A DNA stretch of 64,000 nt from Citrobacter sp. R56 (lineage in GTDB: Bacteria; Pseudomonadota; Gammaproteobacteria; Enterobacterales; Enterobacteriaceae). The stretch spans positions 1,612,001 to 1,676,000 of the forward strand of contig NZ_CP069159.1 of assembly GCF_016811995.1 (NCBI RefSeq). The letters run 5' to 3'. Position numbers and translations under genes: made by a program. The first letter of the stretch is position 1; each line of letters opens with the position of its first letter. The notes below the pieces were generated by a model. That model was not told where the DNA came from, ran no database searches, and saw only the letters and a list, made by a program, of their open reading frames with translations. Of this stretch, positions 1 through 9,973 are shown one piece after another.

Positions 1-756
1 GGTTCCGGCTTTATTGGCGGGATCATTGCTGGCTTCCTGGCCGGTTACATTGCGAAGTTGATTAGCACCCGGCTGAAGCTTCCGCAGAGCATGGAAGCGT
101 TGAAACCTATCCTGATCATTCCGTTAATTTCCAGTCTGGTGGTCGGTCTGGCGATGATCTACCTCATCGGTAAACCCGTTGCCGGTATTCTGGAAGGGTT
201 GACCCACTGGTTGCAAACAATGGGGACGGCGAATGCGGTACTGCTGGGCGCTATCCTGGGTGGCATGATGTGTACCGATATGGGTGGGCCGGTCAACAAG
301 GCGGCCTATGCGTTTGGCGTTGGCCTGCTCAGTACGCAAACCTATGCGCCGATGGCGGCGATTATGGCGGCAGGGATGGTTCCACCGCTGGCGCTGGGAC
401 TGGCGACGCTGGTTGCGCGGAGTAAGTTCGATATGGCGCAGCGTGAAGGGGGAAAAGCCGCGTTAGTGCTGGGGCTGTGCTTCATCACTGAAGGTGCGAT
501 TCCTTTCGCCGCGCGCGACCCGATGCGTGTTCTGCCATGCTGTATCGTCGGTGGCGCATTGACTGGCGCTATCTCTATGGCGGTCGGCGCGAAACTGATG
601 GCACCCCACGGCGGCCTGTTTGTTCTGCTGATTCCTGGGGCAATTACGCCGGTGCTGGGATATCTGATGGCTATCGTTGCCGGTACGCTGGTGGCGGGTC
701 TGGGATATGCTTTCCTGAAGCGCCCGGAAACAGAGGCTGTCGCAAAAGCCGCCTGA
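1..756 (+). CDS. fruA: PTS fructose-specific enzyme IIBC, C-terminal part (5' end outside window)
   Basis: The reading frame is open from base 1, so only the last 251 residues are present; the family is about 560 residues long. What remains is the membrane IIC domain, which moves fructose across the inner membrane while the missing IIB part phosphorylates it. Several hydrophobic helices are visible, with the conserved stretches GGMMCTDMGGPVNKAAYAFG and FITEGAIPFAARDP typical of fructose-family IIC domains. The gene ends just before a strong bidirectional hairpin shared with convergent nfo. In E. coli fruA is the last gene of fruBKA, and nfo lies in the same position. Confidence 0.93.
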   Translation, partial: GSGFIGGIIAGFLAGYIAKLISTRLKLPQSMEALKPILIIPLISSLVVGLAMIYLIGKPVAGILEGLTHWLQTMGTANAVLLGAILGGMMCTDMGGPVNKAAYAFGVGLLSTQTYAPMAAIMAAGMVPPLALGLATLVARSKFDMAQREGGKAALVLGLCFITEGAIPFAARDPMRVLPCCIVGGALTGAISMAVGAKLMAPHGGLFVLLIPGAITPVLGYLMAIVAGTLVAGLGYAFLKRPETEAVAKAA

Positions 757-779
757 TTTCCTTCGCATAACACTCGCAT

Positions 780-809
780 AAAAAGGGCAGAGATTTCTCT
801 GCCCTTTTT
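780..809. terminator. Bidirectional terminator between fruA and nfo
   Basis: The arms AAAAAGGGCAGAGA and TCTCTGCCCTTTTT form a perfect stem with A-runs and T-runs on both sides, so it can end transcription from either strand. Confidence 0.9.
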
Positions 810-831
810 GTTATGTATTGCTTGATGGTGA

Positions 832-1689
832 CTAGGCTACCGCTTGTTCAGTCTGTTGTGCCTTCAGCCAGGCAATCTCTTGTGCCCAAATGTCGGGGTT
901 GATGGTTTCGAGAACCAGTGGAATACCATCAAAACGGTTGTCCTGCATGATCCAACGGAACGCATCGTGACCAATGTTGCCTTCACCTAAACTGTGGTGG
1001 CGGTCGACGCGGCTACCGAAGGTGCTTTTGGCGTCATTCAGATGCATGCCGCGCAGGTATTTAAACCCGACAATGCGTTCAAACTCCGCAAAGGTCTTTT
1101 CGCACTCGGCGGCGCTGCGCAGATCGTAGCCTGCGGCGAAAGCGTGGCAGGTATCAATACAAACGCCAACGCGCGACTTGTCTTCCACGCCATCAATGAT
1201 GGCGGCCAGATGTTCAAACTTAAAGCCAAGATTGCTGCCCTGGCCAGCCGTATTCTCAATCACCGTGGTGACGCCCTCGGTTTGGGACAGGGCAATATTG
1301 ATGGATTCCGCAATGCGCGCCAGACACTCGTCTTCAGGGATCTGCATCAGGTGGCTGCCCGGGTGGAAGTTCAGGAGCGAGAGTCCGAGTAACTCGCAGC
1401 GTTGCAGTTCATCAAGAAACGCATCGCGTGATTTTTCCAGCGCTTCGCTGACCGGATGGCCGAGGTTGATCAGGTAACTGTCGTGCGGGAGGATTTGCGC
1501 AGAGGAAAAGTGGTATTTCTCGCAGGCGGCTTTAAAGTCATCAATGGTTTCAGTCGTGAGCGGTGCTGCGCGCCATTGACGCTGATTTTTTGTGAAAAGC
1601 GCAAATGCCGTCGCCTCGATTTCAGCGGCGCGAATCGCGGCATTTGCCAGACCGCCAGCAGCGCTGACGTGCGCTCCAATATATTTCAT
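832..1689 (-). CDS. nfo: Endonuclease IV (AP endonuclease)
   Basis: A 285-residue TIM-barrel AP endonuclease that cleaves 5' of abasic sites in base-excision repair. The expected metal-binding residues are all visible in order: [53 protein letters not shown] and LVLETINPD, which supply the His, Glu and Asp ligands of the trinuclear zinc centre. Length equals E. coli Nfo. It is convergent with fruA and lies downstream of yeiH on the same strand with an 80-base gap. SoxRS control is known for E. coli nfo; I did not identify a SoxS box here. Confidence 0.97.
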   Translation of the reverse strand: MKYIGAHVSAAGGLANAAIRAAEIEATAFALFTKNQRQWRAAPLTTETIDDFKAACEKYHFSSAQILPHDSYLINLGHPVSEALEKSRDAFLDELQRCELLGLSLLNFHPGSHLMQIPEDECLARIAESINIALSQTEGVTTVIENTAGQGSNLGFKFEHLAAIIDGVEDKSRVGVCIDTCHAFAAGYDLRSAAECEKTFAEFERIVGFKYLRGMHLNDAKSTFGSRVDRHHSLGEGNIGHDAFRWIMQDNRFDGIPLVLETINPDIWAQEIAWLKAQQTEQAVA

Positions 1690-1768
1690 GAAAGACTCCT
1701 GTTAACCCCACAGGGGAGAAAAAGCATTTCCCAATGATAGCGGGTTAACAGGAGGAGGATGTAGTGGT

Positions 1769-2818
1769 TTATGCCATCAGGCTATGGATCGCAACGTTAA
1801 TCATGCCACCGCCGACGATTAACCAGATGAAAAGCACCAGCGCCATCAGTAACGGTTTCGCACCTGCTTTCTTCAACGCGCTGACGTGGGTGGTCAGACC
1901 CAGTGCCGCCATCGCCATTGCCAGCAGAATGGTGTCCAGCGTCACCAGCATGCTCACGACCGCCTGCGGTAACAGGTGGAATGAGTTAAAGATGGCAACC
2001 ACAATGAACAACACCGCAAACCACGGAATGGTGATTTTGCTTTTTTCCGAACCGCTGGCAGGTGACAACTGTTTCACACGGGCAGCCAGCAGAATAAGGA
2101 ATGGCGCTAGCATCATTACACGGAGCATTTTCGCAATGACCGCTGCGTTTTCCGCATCCGGGTTAATCGCGTGTCCTGCCGCGACCACCTGCGCAACTTC
2201 ATGCATGGTTGACCCAATATAGATACCGTACGTTTCCGGGCTGAACCAGTGCGCCAGCAGCGGATACATCGCCGGATAGAGAAAGATAGCCAGCGTGCCG
2301 AAGATAACGACGGTTGCAACGGCAACGGTCACTTTACTGGCTTCAGCTTTCACGACCGGTTCGGTCGCCAGTACGGCGGCAGCGCCGCAAATGCTGCTCC
2401 CGGCGCCAATCAGCCAACTGGTGTGGCGATCCAGTCCAAAGACTTTCTGCCCCAGAAAACACGCCAGCATAAAGGTGCTGGAGAGCGTTAATACGTCAAT
2501 CACAATACCGCTGATGCCGACATCCGCAATCTGCGAAAAGGTCAGGCGAAAGCCGTAGAGAATGATCCCCAGACGCAATAAATGTTGTTTGGCAAACAGC
2601 ACGCCGCCGTCGCATTGTTTCCAGATCTGCGGGTAGACCGTATTACCGATCACCATCCCCAGCAAAATAGCCAGCGTAAGGGCGCTGAATCCGGCCCCCC
2701 CGATGGCGGGAATGGAACCACCCCACAGGGCAGCCCCAGTGATTACTGCGCTCAGGGCAAGCCCTGGAAGAAAATGCCACACTGTACGACGATGATTCTG
2801 TAAGGTGAGTTCTGTCAT
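1769..2818 (-). CDS. yeiH: YeiH family inner-membrane protein
   Basis: A 349-residue polytopic membrane protein with about ten hydrophobic helices, belonging to the UPF0324/YeiH family, proposed to handle anions such as sulfite. The central glycine-rich segment GAGSSICGAAAVLATEPVVKA is the most conserved part of the family. The start is supported by a strong AAGGAGAAGG ribosome-binding site. It is transcribed divergently from the LysR gene yeiE across a 120-base AT-rich gap, the usual regulator/target arrangement. The substrate cannot be told from the sequence. Confidence 0.92.
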   Translation of the reverse strand: MTELTLQNHRRTVWHFLPGLALSAVITGAALWGGSIPAIGGAGFSALTLAILLGMVIGNTVYPQIWKQCDGGVLFAKQHLLRLGIILYGFRLTFSQIADVGISGIVIDVLTLSSTFMLACFLGQKVFGLDRHTSWLIGAGSSICGAAAVLATEPVVKAEASKVTVAVATVVIFGTLAIFLYPAMYPLLAHWFSPETYGIYIGSTMHEVAQVVAAGHAINPDAENAAVIAKMLRVMMLAPFLILLAARVKQLSPASGSEKSKITIPWFAVLFIVVAIFNSFHLLPQAVVSMLVTLDTILLAMAMAALGLTTHVSALKKAGAKPLLMALVLFIWLIVGGGMINVAIHSLMA

Positions 2819-2938
2819 AACCTTCTCCTTTAGTTGGAGAAAAGAGTACGGCGAACTGGTTTAAAAATAAAATTGATTATATATTTATAATTAATCTTTA
2901 TAAGTGGTAAGCAGGCGCTGCCCGGGTGGAAAACGACG

Positions 2939-3817
2939 ATGCACATCACGCTGCGACAACTCGAAGTCTTTACCGAAGTACTGAAAAGCGGGTCGACAAC
3001 TCAGGCATCCGTGATGTTGTCGTTGTCGCAGTCTGCCGTGAGCGCAGCGCTGACCGATCTGGAAGGCCAGCTTGGCGTTCAGCTCTTTGACCGGGTAGGG
3101 AAGCGGCTGGTGGTTAACGAGCACGGGCGTCTGTTATATCCCCGTGCGTTGGCGTTGCTTGAGCAGACCGTCGAAATTGAGCAACTGTTTCGCGAAGATA
3201 ATGGCGCCATTCGCGTGTATGCCAGCAGCACCATTGGTAACTACATTTTACCGGCAGTTATTGCCCGCTATCGGCAGGATTATCCCGACTTGCCGCTGGA
3301 ACTGAGCGTCGGCAACAGTCAGGACGTTATCAATGCGGTACTGGATTTTCGTGTGGACATTGGTCTTATTGAGGGACCCTGCCACAGTACGGAAATTATC
3401 TCTGAGCCGTGGCTGGAAGATGAACTGGTGGTATTTGCCGCGCCAACGTCTCCGTTGGTTCAGGGACCGGTGACGCTGGCTCAACTGGCGGCAGCGCCCT
3501 GGATCCTGCGTGAGCGAGGCTCGGGTACGCGGGAAATTGTTGATTACCTGCTGTTATCGCATTTACCGAGATTCCAGATGGCGATGGAATTGGGCAATTC
3601 CGAGGCGATCAAGCATGCCGTACGCCACGGTCTGGGAATAAGTTGCCTGTCACGTCGGGTGATTGAAGAGCAGCTGGAAAGCGGAAAACTGGTCGAAGTG
3701 CCGGTGCCATTACCGGGTTTGAACCGCACCTTGTGGCGGATTCATCATCGGCAGAAACATTTGTCCAATGCGCTGCAGCGTTTTTTACGCTATTGCGTCA
3801 TTCAACCGGAAAGCTAA
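2939..3817 (+). CDS. yeiE: LysR-type transcriptional regulator YeiE
   Basis: A 292-residue LysR-family regulator. Residues 1-60 form the winged helix-turn-helix ([40 protein letters not shown]), followed by a linker helix and a periplasmic-binding-like effector domain from about residue 90. It is divergent from yeiH and probably binds the intervening region. E. coli YeiE has been described as a global regulator of iron homeostasis, and related proteins respond to sulfite; the effector here is inferred only. Its last 20 bases overlap the 3' end of the convergent membrane gene ending at 3798. Confidence 0.93.
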   Translation: MHITLRQLEVFTEVLKSGSTTQASVMLSLSQSAVSAALTDLEGQLGVQLFDRVGKRLVVNEHGRLLYPRALALLEQTVEIEQLFREDNGAIRVYASSTIGNYILPAVIARYRQDYPDLPLELSVGNSQDVINAVLDFRVDIGLIEGPCHSTEIISEPWLEDELVVFAAPTSPLVQGPVTLAQLAAAPWILRERGSGTREIVDYLLLSHLPRFQMAMELGNSEAIKHAVRHGLGISCLSRRVIEEQLESGKLVEVPVPLPGLNRTLWRIHHRQKHLSNALQRFLRYCVIQPES

Positions 3818-4286
3818 GAAACCGGATGGGGGCGAGCCCATGCTGCATGCAGATATCGGCAGTTTTCGCGTAGTACCAGGTGGCGAACGGCATGGGTTCC
3901 CAGCAGCGCACGTAATTTTGCGGGCTGAAGAGGGTAAAGTGCAGGGTGAAAATCAGCGTGTTGGCGACGAGCAGCAGCGCCAGCGTAAGACCAAGAATAA
4001 TGCGTATTACCGTTTTTTCAGCCAGTGTTGCAGTGTGCGTAAAAAAGAGTTGTTGATTAAATAACCAGCATACAGCCATCAGTACGGGAATTGAGCAGAC
4101 GAAGTTAGCCTTCAGCAGCGAAACTGAAATGAAGTCTGGTGCCTGTGTTAAGAGCAGTAGCGGGAAATAATCCGGCAACAGATACAACGCAAACAGTGTC
4201 AGACAGGGCATCACAACAATGGCTGTCACATACTCCATAACGTTATGTTCCTTGTCGGGAGCGATGCGATTTGCCCTGGGTTTCAT
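3798..4286 (-). CDS. Predicted inner-membrane protein, function unknown (second of a pair)
   Basis: A 162-residue protein with about three strongly hydrophobic segments (roughly residues 17-40, 58-80 and 90-115) and a C-terminal soluble tail containing Cys residues ([17 protein letters not shown]). I do not recognise a named family with certainty. The chosen ATG overlaps the stop of the upstream gene as ATGA, indicating translational coupling; an internal ATG at 4238 (MEYVTAIV) is the alternative start. With its partner it sits between yeiE and lysP, where K-12 has no such pair as far as I recall. Confidence 0.7.
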   Translation of the reverse strand: MKPRANRIAPDKEHNVMEYVTAIVVMPCLTLFALYLLPDYFPLLLLTQAPDFISVSLLKANFVCSIPVLMAVCWLFNQQLFFTHTATLAEKTVIRIILGLTLALLLVANTLIFTLHFTLFSPQNYVRCWEPMPFATWYYAKTADICMQHGLAPIRFLSFPVE

Positions 4287-4753
4287 GGCGCTTTCTCCGG
4301 CGCAGGGCGTTTGACTTCATAGCCATTCACGCGACACCAGTTTGTATCCGATACATAGATATCAATCTTATGGCCGCGAGCGCTTTTCATCTCGCAAACA
4401 CCCAGTTGTGGGTTATCGTCGTAACGGGAAATCGTGCTGAAGCGCAAACCGGTGATGACTACACTCCATATTGGGAAAAGCAGTACACACACAATGGAAA
4501 GATAAAAAATGCAGTTATGGATCCGATTGTTTTTTTTCGTACGCCAGTCGGTGAAGGTTCCCAGCAGTAAGCAAGCCGCGAAAAACAGGACACCGCTGAA
4601 AGCAGAACAGGAGGTATCGGTTAGGTGATCGGGTGTCAAACGCCAGTCTTCAATAATCTGGACACTGATATAGAGGCCAGACACAAAGAGATAGAGACAG
4701 AAAATCGACATCCCGGTAGACAGCAAGAACAACTCTTTTCGCTTTTTAGCCAT
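4283..4753 (-). CDS. Predicted inner-membrane protein, function unknown (first of a pair)
   Basis: A 156-residue protein starting MAKKRKELFLLS, with a positively charged N-terminus, hydrophobic segments near residues 9-31, 53-65 and 80-105, then a hydrophilic tail with two Cys (LGVCEMKSARG, DTNWCRVNGYE). The three-helix layout and Cys-containing tail parallel the downstream protein, so the two may be distant paralogues from a duplication. The genes overlap by four bases and are probably co-transcribed. No enzymatic motif is visible and I give no function. Confidence 0.72.
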   Translation of the reverse strand: MAKKRKELFLLSTGMSIFCLYLFVSGLYISVQIIEDWRLTPDHLTDTSCSAFSGVLFFAACLLLGTFTDWRTKKNNRIHNCIFYLSIVCVLLFPIWSVVITGLRFSTISRYDDNPQLGVCEMKSARGHKIDIYVSDTNWCRVNGYEVKRPAPEKAP

Positions 4754-4963
4754 TTCCTATAGCCCACTTTCCCTGTGTTACCGCCTATTTTGCGTCCAGG
4801 TGCGGCCTCTCAGCGTGCGCTTTTGTGCTACTGCGACATTACTGCTTTACTTATAACTGACCGCTCATCATGAAGGTCTCTTATAACAGCGCATTTGTGC
4901 CGGAAGGAATGTCATTCGTCTGCTACAATCGCGCCTCATTTTTTGGATGGATAGCATTTTCAC

Positions 4964-6433
4964 ATGGTTTCCGAAATTAAAACCACAGAAGCGCCCGCGT
5001 TACGTCGCGAACTTAAGGCGCGCCACCTGACGATGATCGCCATTGGTGGTTCCATCGGTACAGGTTTGTTCGTTGCATCCGGTGCAACGATTTCTCAGGC
5101 GGGCCCAGGCGGCGCGCTGTTTTCCTACATTTTGATTGGCCTGATGGTGTATTTCCTGATGACCAGTCTTGGTGAACTGGCCGCGTATATGCCGGTTTCC
5201 GGTTCGTTTTCGACTTACGGTCAGAACTACGTAGAAGAAGGCTTTGGCTTCGCGCTGGGCTGGAACTATTGGTACAACTGGGCCGTAACCATTGCGGTTG
5301 ACCTTGTGGCGGCGCAACTGGTGATGAGCTGGTGGTTCCCGGACACGCCAGGCTGGATCTGGAGTGCGCTGTTCCTGTGCGTCATTTTCTTGCTGAACTA
5401 CATCTCCGTGCGCGGATTTGGTGAGGCGGAATATTGGTTCTCGCTGATCAAAGTCACCACCGTGATTATCTTTATCGTGGTTGGCGTGATGATGATCATC
5501 GGCATCTTCAAAGGCGTAGAGCCGGTAGGCTGGAGTAACTGGACGACGGGCGATGCGCCGTTTGCCGGGGGCTTTGCGGCGATGATAGGTGTGGCGATGA
5601 TCGTCGGCTTCTCATTCCAGGGTACCGAGTTGATCGGTATTGCTGCGGGTGAGTCAGAAGATCCGGAGAAGAACATTCCGCGCGCAGTGCGTCAGGTGTT
5701 CTGGCGTATCCTGCTGTTCTATGTGTTCGCCATTCTGATTATCAGCCTGATCATTCCATACACTGATCCGAGTCTGTTGCGTAACGACGTGAAAGACATC
5801 AGCGTCAGCCCGTTCACACTGGTATTCCAGCACGCGGGTCTGCTCTCTGCGGCAGCGGTAATGAACGCAGTTATCCTGACGGCGGTGCTGTCGGCGGGTA
5901 ACTCGGGTATGTATGCGTCTACCCGTATGCTCTACACCCTGGCGTGCGACGGCAAAGCGCCGCGTATTTTCGCGAAGCTTTCTCGTGGTGGGGTACCGCG
6001 TAACGCGCTGTATGCGACAACGGTGGTTGCGGGTCTGTGCTTCCTGACTTCTATGTTTGGCAACCAGACTGTTTACCTGTGGCTGCTGAACACGTCCGGG
6101 ATGACGGGCTTTATCGCCTGGCTGGGGATCGCCATTAGTCACTATCGTTTCCGTCGCGGCTATGTGATGCAGGGGCATGATATTAAGGACTTACCGTATC
6201 GTTCAGGATTCTTCCCGCTGGGGCCGATCTTTGCGTTCGTGCTGTGTCTGACGATTACGCTGGGCCAGAACTACGAAGCCTTCCTGAAAGACACCATTGA
6301 CTGGGGCGGCGTGGCGGCGACCTACATCGGTATTCCGCTGTTCCTGATTATCTGGTTCGGCTACAAACTGACCAGAGGTACGCGCTTCGTTCGTTATAGC
6401 GAAATGCAATTCCCGGAACGTTTCAAGAAATAG
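4964..6433 (+). CDS. lysP: Lysine-specific permease
   Basis: A 489-residue APC-superfamily permease, same length as E. coli LysP and nearly identical along its length. It imports lysine by proton symport and, in E. coli, also restrains the acid-response regulator CadC. The first helix carries the APC signature GGSIGTGLFVASG, and about twelve hydrophobic helices follow. A 210-base leader precedes the start, where E. coli has ArgP control; I did not map the ArgP site. It converges with the TonB receptor gene and shares a strong terminator with it. Confidence 0.97.
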   Translation: MVSEIKTTEAPALRRELKARHLTMIAIGGSIGTGLFVASGATISQAGPGGALFSYILIGLMVYFLMTSLGELAAYMPVSGSFSTYGQNYVEEGFGFALGWNYWYNWAVTIAVDLVAAQLVMSWWFPDTPGWIWSALFLCVIFLLNYISVRGFGEAEYWFSLIKVTTVIIFIVVGVMMIIGIFKGVEPVGWSNWTTGDAPFAGGFAAMIGVAMIVGFSFQGTELIGIAAGESEDPEKNIPRAVRQVFWRILLFYVFAILIISLIIPYTDPSLLRNDVKDISVSPFTLVFQHAGLLSAAAVMNAVILTAVLSAGNSGMYASTRMLYTLACDGKAPRIFAKLSRGGVPRNALYATTVVAGLCFLTSMFGNQTVYLWLLNTSGMTGFIAWLGIAISHYRFRRGYVMQGHDIKDLPYRSGFFPLGPIFAFVLCLTITLGQNYEAFLKDTIDWGGVAATYIGIPLFLIIWFGYKLTRGTRFVRYSEMQFPERFKK

Positions 6434-6493
6434 TGTGAGTCAGTTGTCGGCAGGATTTGGCGTTTGCGCTGCCCTTCGACAACGATGAATAAG

Positions 6494-6525
6494 AAAAAAC
6501 CCCGGCAGAGATGCCGGGGTTTTTT
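6494..6525. terminator. Bidirectional terminator between lysP and the TonB receptor
   Basis: The arms AAAAAACCCCGGCA and TGCCGGGGTTTTTT form a perfect GC-rich stem flanked by A-runs and T-runs, ending both convergent genes. Confidence 0.92.
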
Positions 6526-6537
6526 GTTGTACTGAAC

Positions 6538-8532
6538 TCAGAAGTTGTACGTTAAACCGACTGTATAACGACGACCATCGAGAATCGTGTCATAGGTATC
6601 GTAATCGATCTGCTTATCCAGCGCGTTGTATACCCCAGCGGTCACCAGCAGATTCTTGTTGGCGTTGTAGCGCATGCCCACATCAACCTGAGTATAAGAA
6701 GGCGTCCCCTGCGACATCGACGTACGGCTCAGGTATTCAGAGGTTTTACCGCGGAAGTTCAGGCGGCTCCAGAAACCGACATCCTGCGTTGCCTGCCAGT
6801 CCAGCGTGGTGTTGAACATGTGTTTCGGCATCTTGTTCAATGGTTTGCCCGAGAACTGGCCGCTTTTCTGCTCTGATTCGGTATAGGTGTAGTTCGCCGT
6901 CCAGTTCAAATCGGAGGTGATCTCCCAGCCAAACGTCGATTCCACGCCGCGCATGTTTGCTTCATCAACGTTGACACGATCGCTGACGAAATCGTAGGTT
7001 TCATCGCCGATAGTACAGGCGGGATCGGCGCTGCTGTTGCAGCGGCGAACTTCGGTGATCTTGTCTTTGAAATCGGTGTTGAACAGGGTGACGCCGGCGT
7101 TGAGGTTATCGCCGTTATCCCACAGCAGGGCGATTTCTTCGCTCAGGCTTTTTTCGGGTTTCAGATCCGGGTTACCCACAATGATGCCATTCAGGCGACC
7201 ACCGCCAGTGACCTGTCCCCAGCTTGCTGAAGACTGGCGCAGATCAGGGGCGCGGTAGCCCGCAGAAACGCCACCTTTCACGGTCCACTGCTCCGCCAGA
7301 TGCCAGACACCGTAGCCGCGTGGCGTCCAGTTGTCGCCGTAGTTTTCATCTTTATCCATTCGCAGGCCGCCGGTCAGCGTGAAGGTGTCGGTGATCGCCC
7401 ACTCATCTTCAGCAAACAGTGCCCAGCTCCAGCGCGTCAGTTTGTTCAGGCCATCGGCCGCCTGCAACTGGTTTCCGTTATCGCGGAGTTTTTCATAACG
7501 GTATTGCCCGCCCAGCGTCAGAGTATGTGCGCCGAGGAATATCTGGTTCTGGTTGTTGAAAATCGTATTGTAAGACTTCATCTCGCGACCCGGGTTATTG
7601 GTCTCTTCCTGCTGAACGTAGCTGGTGGTGTTGAAGTCATCGTAATAACCGCTGTGCGTTAATGAGTACGTGGTGTGCTCGTAGCGGTTTTCACTTTTGG
7701 TGTTGGGTTTACAGGTGGTGCCACGGCAGGTGACTTCCGCCATGGACATGCCTGGCGTGCTGTCGCGGTCCTGCAATTCGCGCGCAATGTCGAAATCAAT
7801 ATCGTTTTTTTCATCTGGCGTAAAGTTAAGTGTCAGGCCGCCGTTGCGCAGGCGCTGCTCATTAAAGCCATTGACGATCTGATCCTCGGCGCGGCGTGAC
7901 AGCAACCCTGTCACTTTAGCGCCCAGCAATCCGTCAATTAACGGACCAGAGGCATAGGCGTTTGTCTGGAAGAGATCGCCGGAATCACTGTTTTCCTGGA
8001 AGGTGGCATCGCCATGCAGAGAACCGGTCCAGCCTTTGGTATTGGAGACTTTCTTGGTGATCACGTTGATCACGCCACCCATCGCGTCAGAGCCGTAAAG
8101 AGATGACATCGGTCCGCGAATCACTTCGATCCGCTCAATAGACTCTAGTGGAGGCAGCCAGCCTTGTTCAATCCCGGCGTTATCGCTGTTCGGTCGCGTG
8201 CCGCGGGTGCTGATTCGCTTACCGTTGACCAGGAAAAGCGTGTATTGCGAGGCCATGCCGCGAATACTGATGTCGCTACTGCTCCCGCCGCCGGTCACTA
8301 CCACGCCAGGGACATCTTTTAGCGCATCGGTGACATCGCGGTAGGCTTTATCCTCAATCTGCTGTTTGGTAATCACAGAGATGGAGGCGGGGGCGTTCTG
8401 AATCTTCTGCTCAAATCCCGTAGCGGTAACAACGACGGTGTCCTGGTCAGCAGCATGGGCGAGTGATGGGAGGCTGGCTACGCTTACTGCGATAGCTACG
8501 GCCTTAACGTGAGGTATGGTCATTTGTATCAT
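6538..8532 (-). CDS. TonB-dependent catecholate siderophore receptor at the cirA locus
   Basis: A 664-residue outer-membrane receptor. Residues 1-27 are a signal peptide ending SLAHA, then a TonB-box-like DTVVVTATG, a plug domain (DALKDVPGVVVTGG, SIRGM, RIEVIRGPMSSLYGSDAMGG) and a 22-strand barrel ending in aromatic F (RRYTVGLTYNF). Two Cys pairs lie in predicted loops (EVTCRGTTC; RRCNSSADPAC). It occupies the cirA position between lysP and yeiG and has a Fur site upstream, so iron-repressed uptake of catechol-type iron complexes is the likely role. Compared from memory with E. coli CirA it is clearly divergent outside the plug, so I withhold the symbol. MTIPHVK three codons in is an alternative start. 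Confidence 0.85.
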   Translation of the reverse strand: MIQMTIPHVKAVAIAVSVASLPSLAHAADQDTVVVTATGFEQKIQNAPASISVITKQQIEDKAYRDVTDALKDVPGVVVTGGGSSSDISIRGMASQYTLFLVNGKRISTRGTRPNSDNAGIEQGWLPPLESIERIEVIRGPMSSLYGSDAMGGVINVITKKVSNTKGWTGSLHGDATFQENSDSGDLFQTNAYASGPLIDGLLGAKVTGLLSRRAEDQIVNGFNEQRLRNGGLTLNFTPDEKNDIDFDIARELQDRDSTPGMSMAEVTCRGTTCKPNTKSENRYEHTTYSLTHSGYYDDFNTTSYVQQEETNNPGREMKSYNTIFNNQNQIFLGAHTLTLGGQYRYEKLRDNGNQLQAADGLNKLTRWSWALFAEDEWAITDTFTLTGGLRMDKDENYGDNWTPRGYGVWHLAEQWTVKGGVSAGYRAPDLRQSSASWGQVTGGGRLNGIIVGNPDLKPEKSLSEEIALLWDNGDNLNAGVTLFNTDFKDKITEVRRCNSSADPACTIGDETYDFVSDRVNVDEANMRGVESTFGWEITSDLNWTANYTYTESEQKSGQFSGKPLNKMPKHMFNTTLDWQATQDVGFWSRLNFRGKTSEYLSRTSMSQGTPSYTQVDVGMRYNANKNLLVTAGVYNALDKQIDYDTYDTILDGRRYTVGLTYNF

Positions 8533-8655
8533 TCCATTAAATGAATAAAAAAACTGCGTGTCATGTGTAAAGCCACGACGACTGTATGTATTTGTCTTTT
8601 AAGTATTCTTTACGTAGATGAGGCGGGGGAATTGTACAAAAGAATGATTTTTTGT

Positions 8656-8688
8656 AAACACAAATGATAATTGGAATCATTTGTGTTT
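8656..8688. promoter_or_regulatory. Fur-box dyad upstream of the TonB receptor
   Basis: Two 13-base arms, AAACACAAATGAT and ATCATTTGTGTTT, are exact inverted repeats around the centre AATTGGA. The core ATGATAATTGGAATCAT matches the Fur consensus (GATAATGATAATCATTATC) well. It lies about 125 bases before the receptor start on an AT-rich promoter segment. Confidence 0.8.
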
Positions 8689-8807
8689 GTGTGAGTTTGA
8701 GTTGAAATAGTTTTAAATCAATAAGATAGATAAATGTAAATATGGCGGGAATGTGAAGGAAAAATGAAGATACGCGGGAGGAGAAGGAGGGCTGGCGCCC
8801 CCCTAAA

Positions 8808-9644
8808 TTACTTCAACAAATGCTGTGCGTGAAACCGCAGATGATCCTCAATAAAAGAGGCAATGAAGTAATAGCTGTGATCGTAGCCGGGTTGAATGCG
8901 CAGTGTCATTGGCCATGACGTCTGGCGAGCCGCTTCCGCCAGTACCGCAGGCTGGAGCTGATCGGCGAGGAACTGATCGTTATCGCCCTGATCCACCAGG
9001 GTTGGAATGGCGTGTTCGGGTTTACTGGCCAACATTAACGCACAGCTATCCCACTCGGCCCACTGCGTCCTCTCTTCACCCAAATACGCGGTAAAGGCTT
9101 TTTCACCCCACGGCACGCGACTCGGATTCACAATGGGCGCAAAAGCGGAAACGCTGGTGTATTTACCGGGATTCTTCAGCGCCATGATGAGTGCGCCATG
9201 TCCGCCCATCGAATGTCCGCTGATAGCGCAGCGGCTGCTGACGTTAAATTGCGACTGGATAAGCAATGGCAGTTCATCGCGCAGATAATCATACATGCGA
9301 AAATGCGTGGCCCAGGGCTGCTGTGTCGCATTCAGGTAGAATCCGGCGCCTTTGCCCAAATCGTAATGTTCATCATCGGCGACCTGTTCACCACGCGGGC
9401 TGGTGTCTGGCATGACCAGCACAATCCCCAGTTCTGCCGCGATGCGCTGCGCACCGGCTTTGGTGGTGAAGTTTTCATCATTGCAGGTCAACCCTGACAG
9501 CCAGTACAGCACGGGAGGCGGCGCGGTATCACGGGGAGGGGGAAGAAAAATACTGAATGTCATCGCGCAATTCAGCGTGCTGGCGTCGTGCCGCCAGCGT
9601 TGCTGCCAGCCTTCAAAACAGCGGTGCTCTTCGAGCATTTCCAT
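8808..9644 (-). CDS. yeiG: S-formylglutathione hydrolase YeiG
   Basis: A 278-residue serine hydrolase of the esterase D family that converts S-formylglutathione to formate and glutathione in formaldehyde detoxification. The nucleophile elbow is [10 protein letters not shown], the oxyanion region is [13 protein letters not shown], and the catalytic Asp and His lie in DQGDNDQF and GYDHSYYF near the C-terminus. The start at 9644 ([10 protein letters not shown]) matches E. coli YeiG and has an AGGAG six bases upstream; a start 13 codons earlier is open but lacks such a site. It is divergent from folE. Confidence 0.96.
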   Translation of the reverse strand: MEMLEEHRCFEGWQQRWRHDASTLNCAMTFSIFLPPPRDTAPPPVLYWLSGLTCNDENFTTKAGAQRIAAELGIVLVMPDTSPRGEQVADDEHYDLGKGAGFYLNATQQPWATHFRMYDYLRDELPLLIQSQFNVSSRCAISGHSMGGHGALIMALKNPGKYTSVSAFAPIVNPSRVPWGEKAFTAYLGEERTQWAEWDSCALMLASKPEHAIPTLVDQGDNDQFLADQLQPAVLAEAARQTSWPMTLRIQPGYDHSYYFIASFIEDHLRFHAQHLLK

Positions 9645-9973
9645 GCGTGGCTCCTGTTGTGTTGTGCGTTGTGAACTCCCCATAATACAGATTATTCATT
9701 GTGCTGTGAGTAACTTTCACTTCCGCATTTAGCTAACATGCTTCATCATCTACACAACTTTGCATTAACACTCAGGCATCGTGAGCCATCAGGTTTGCCG
9801 GTCAGGGGAGGCGTGTAAAATCCAGGTGATGAAAGGCAGCGTCAATTTCAATAATTATCACTGCGAATACTGGATTATGTGCGCGGCCTCACGCACAATG
9901 TTTGGGCTGTCATACAGCTTAAAAACTTTGCCCCACGTAGGGCAGAGGCGCCACACCTGCAGGAGAAAAAGAA
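9645..9973. other. Divergent intergenic region yeiG/folE
   Basis: This stretch holds the promoters of both genes but no further gene that I can support. A short inverted repeat, GTGCG and CGCAC flanking CGGCCTCA, lies near 9880-9897. The folE ribosome-binding site CAGGAG is at its right end. Confidence 0.6.
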
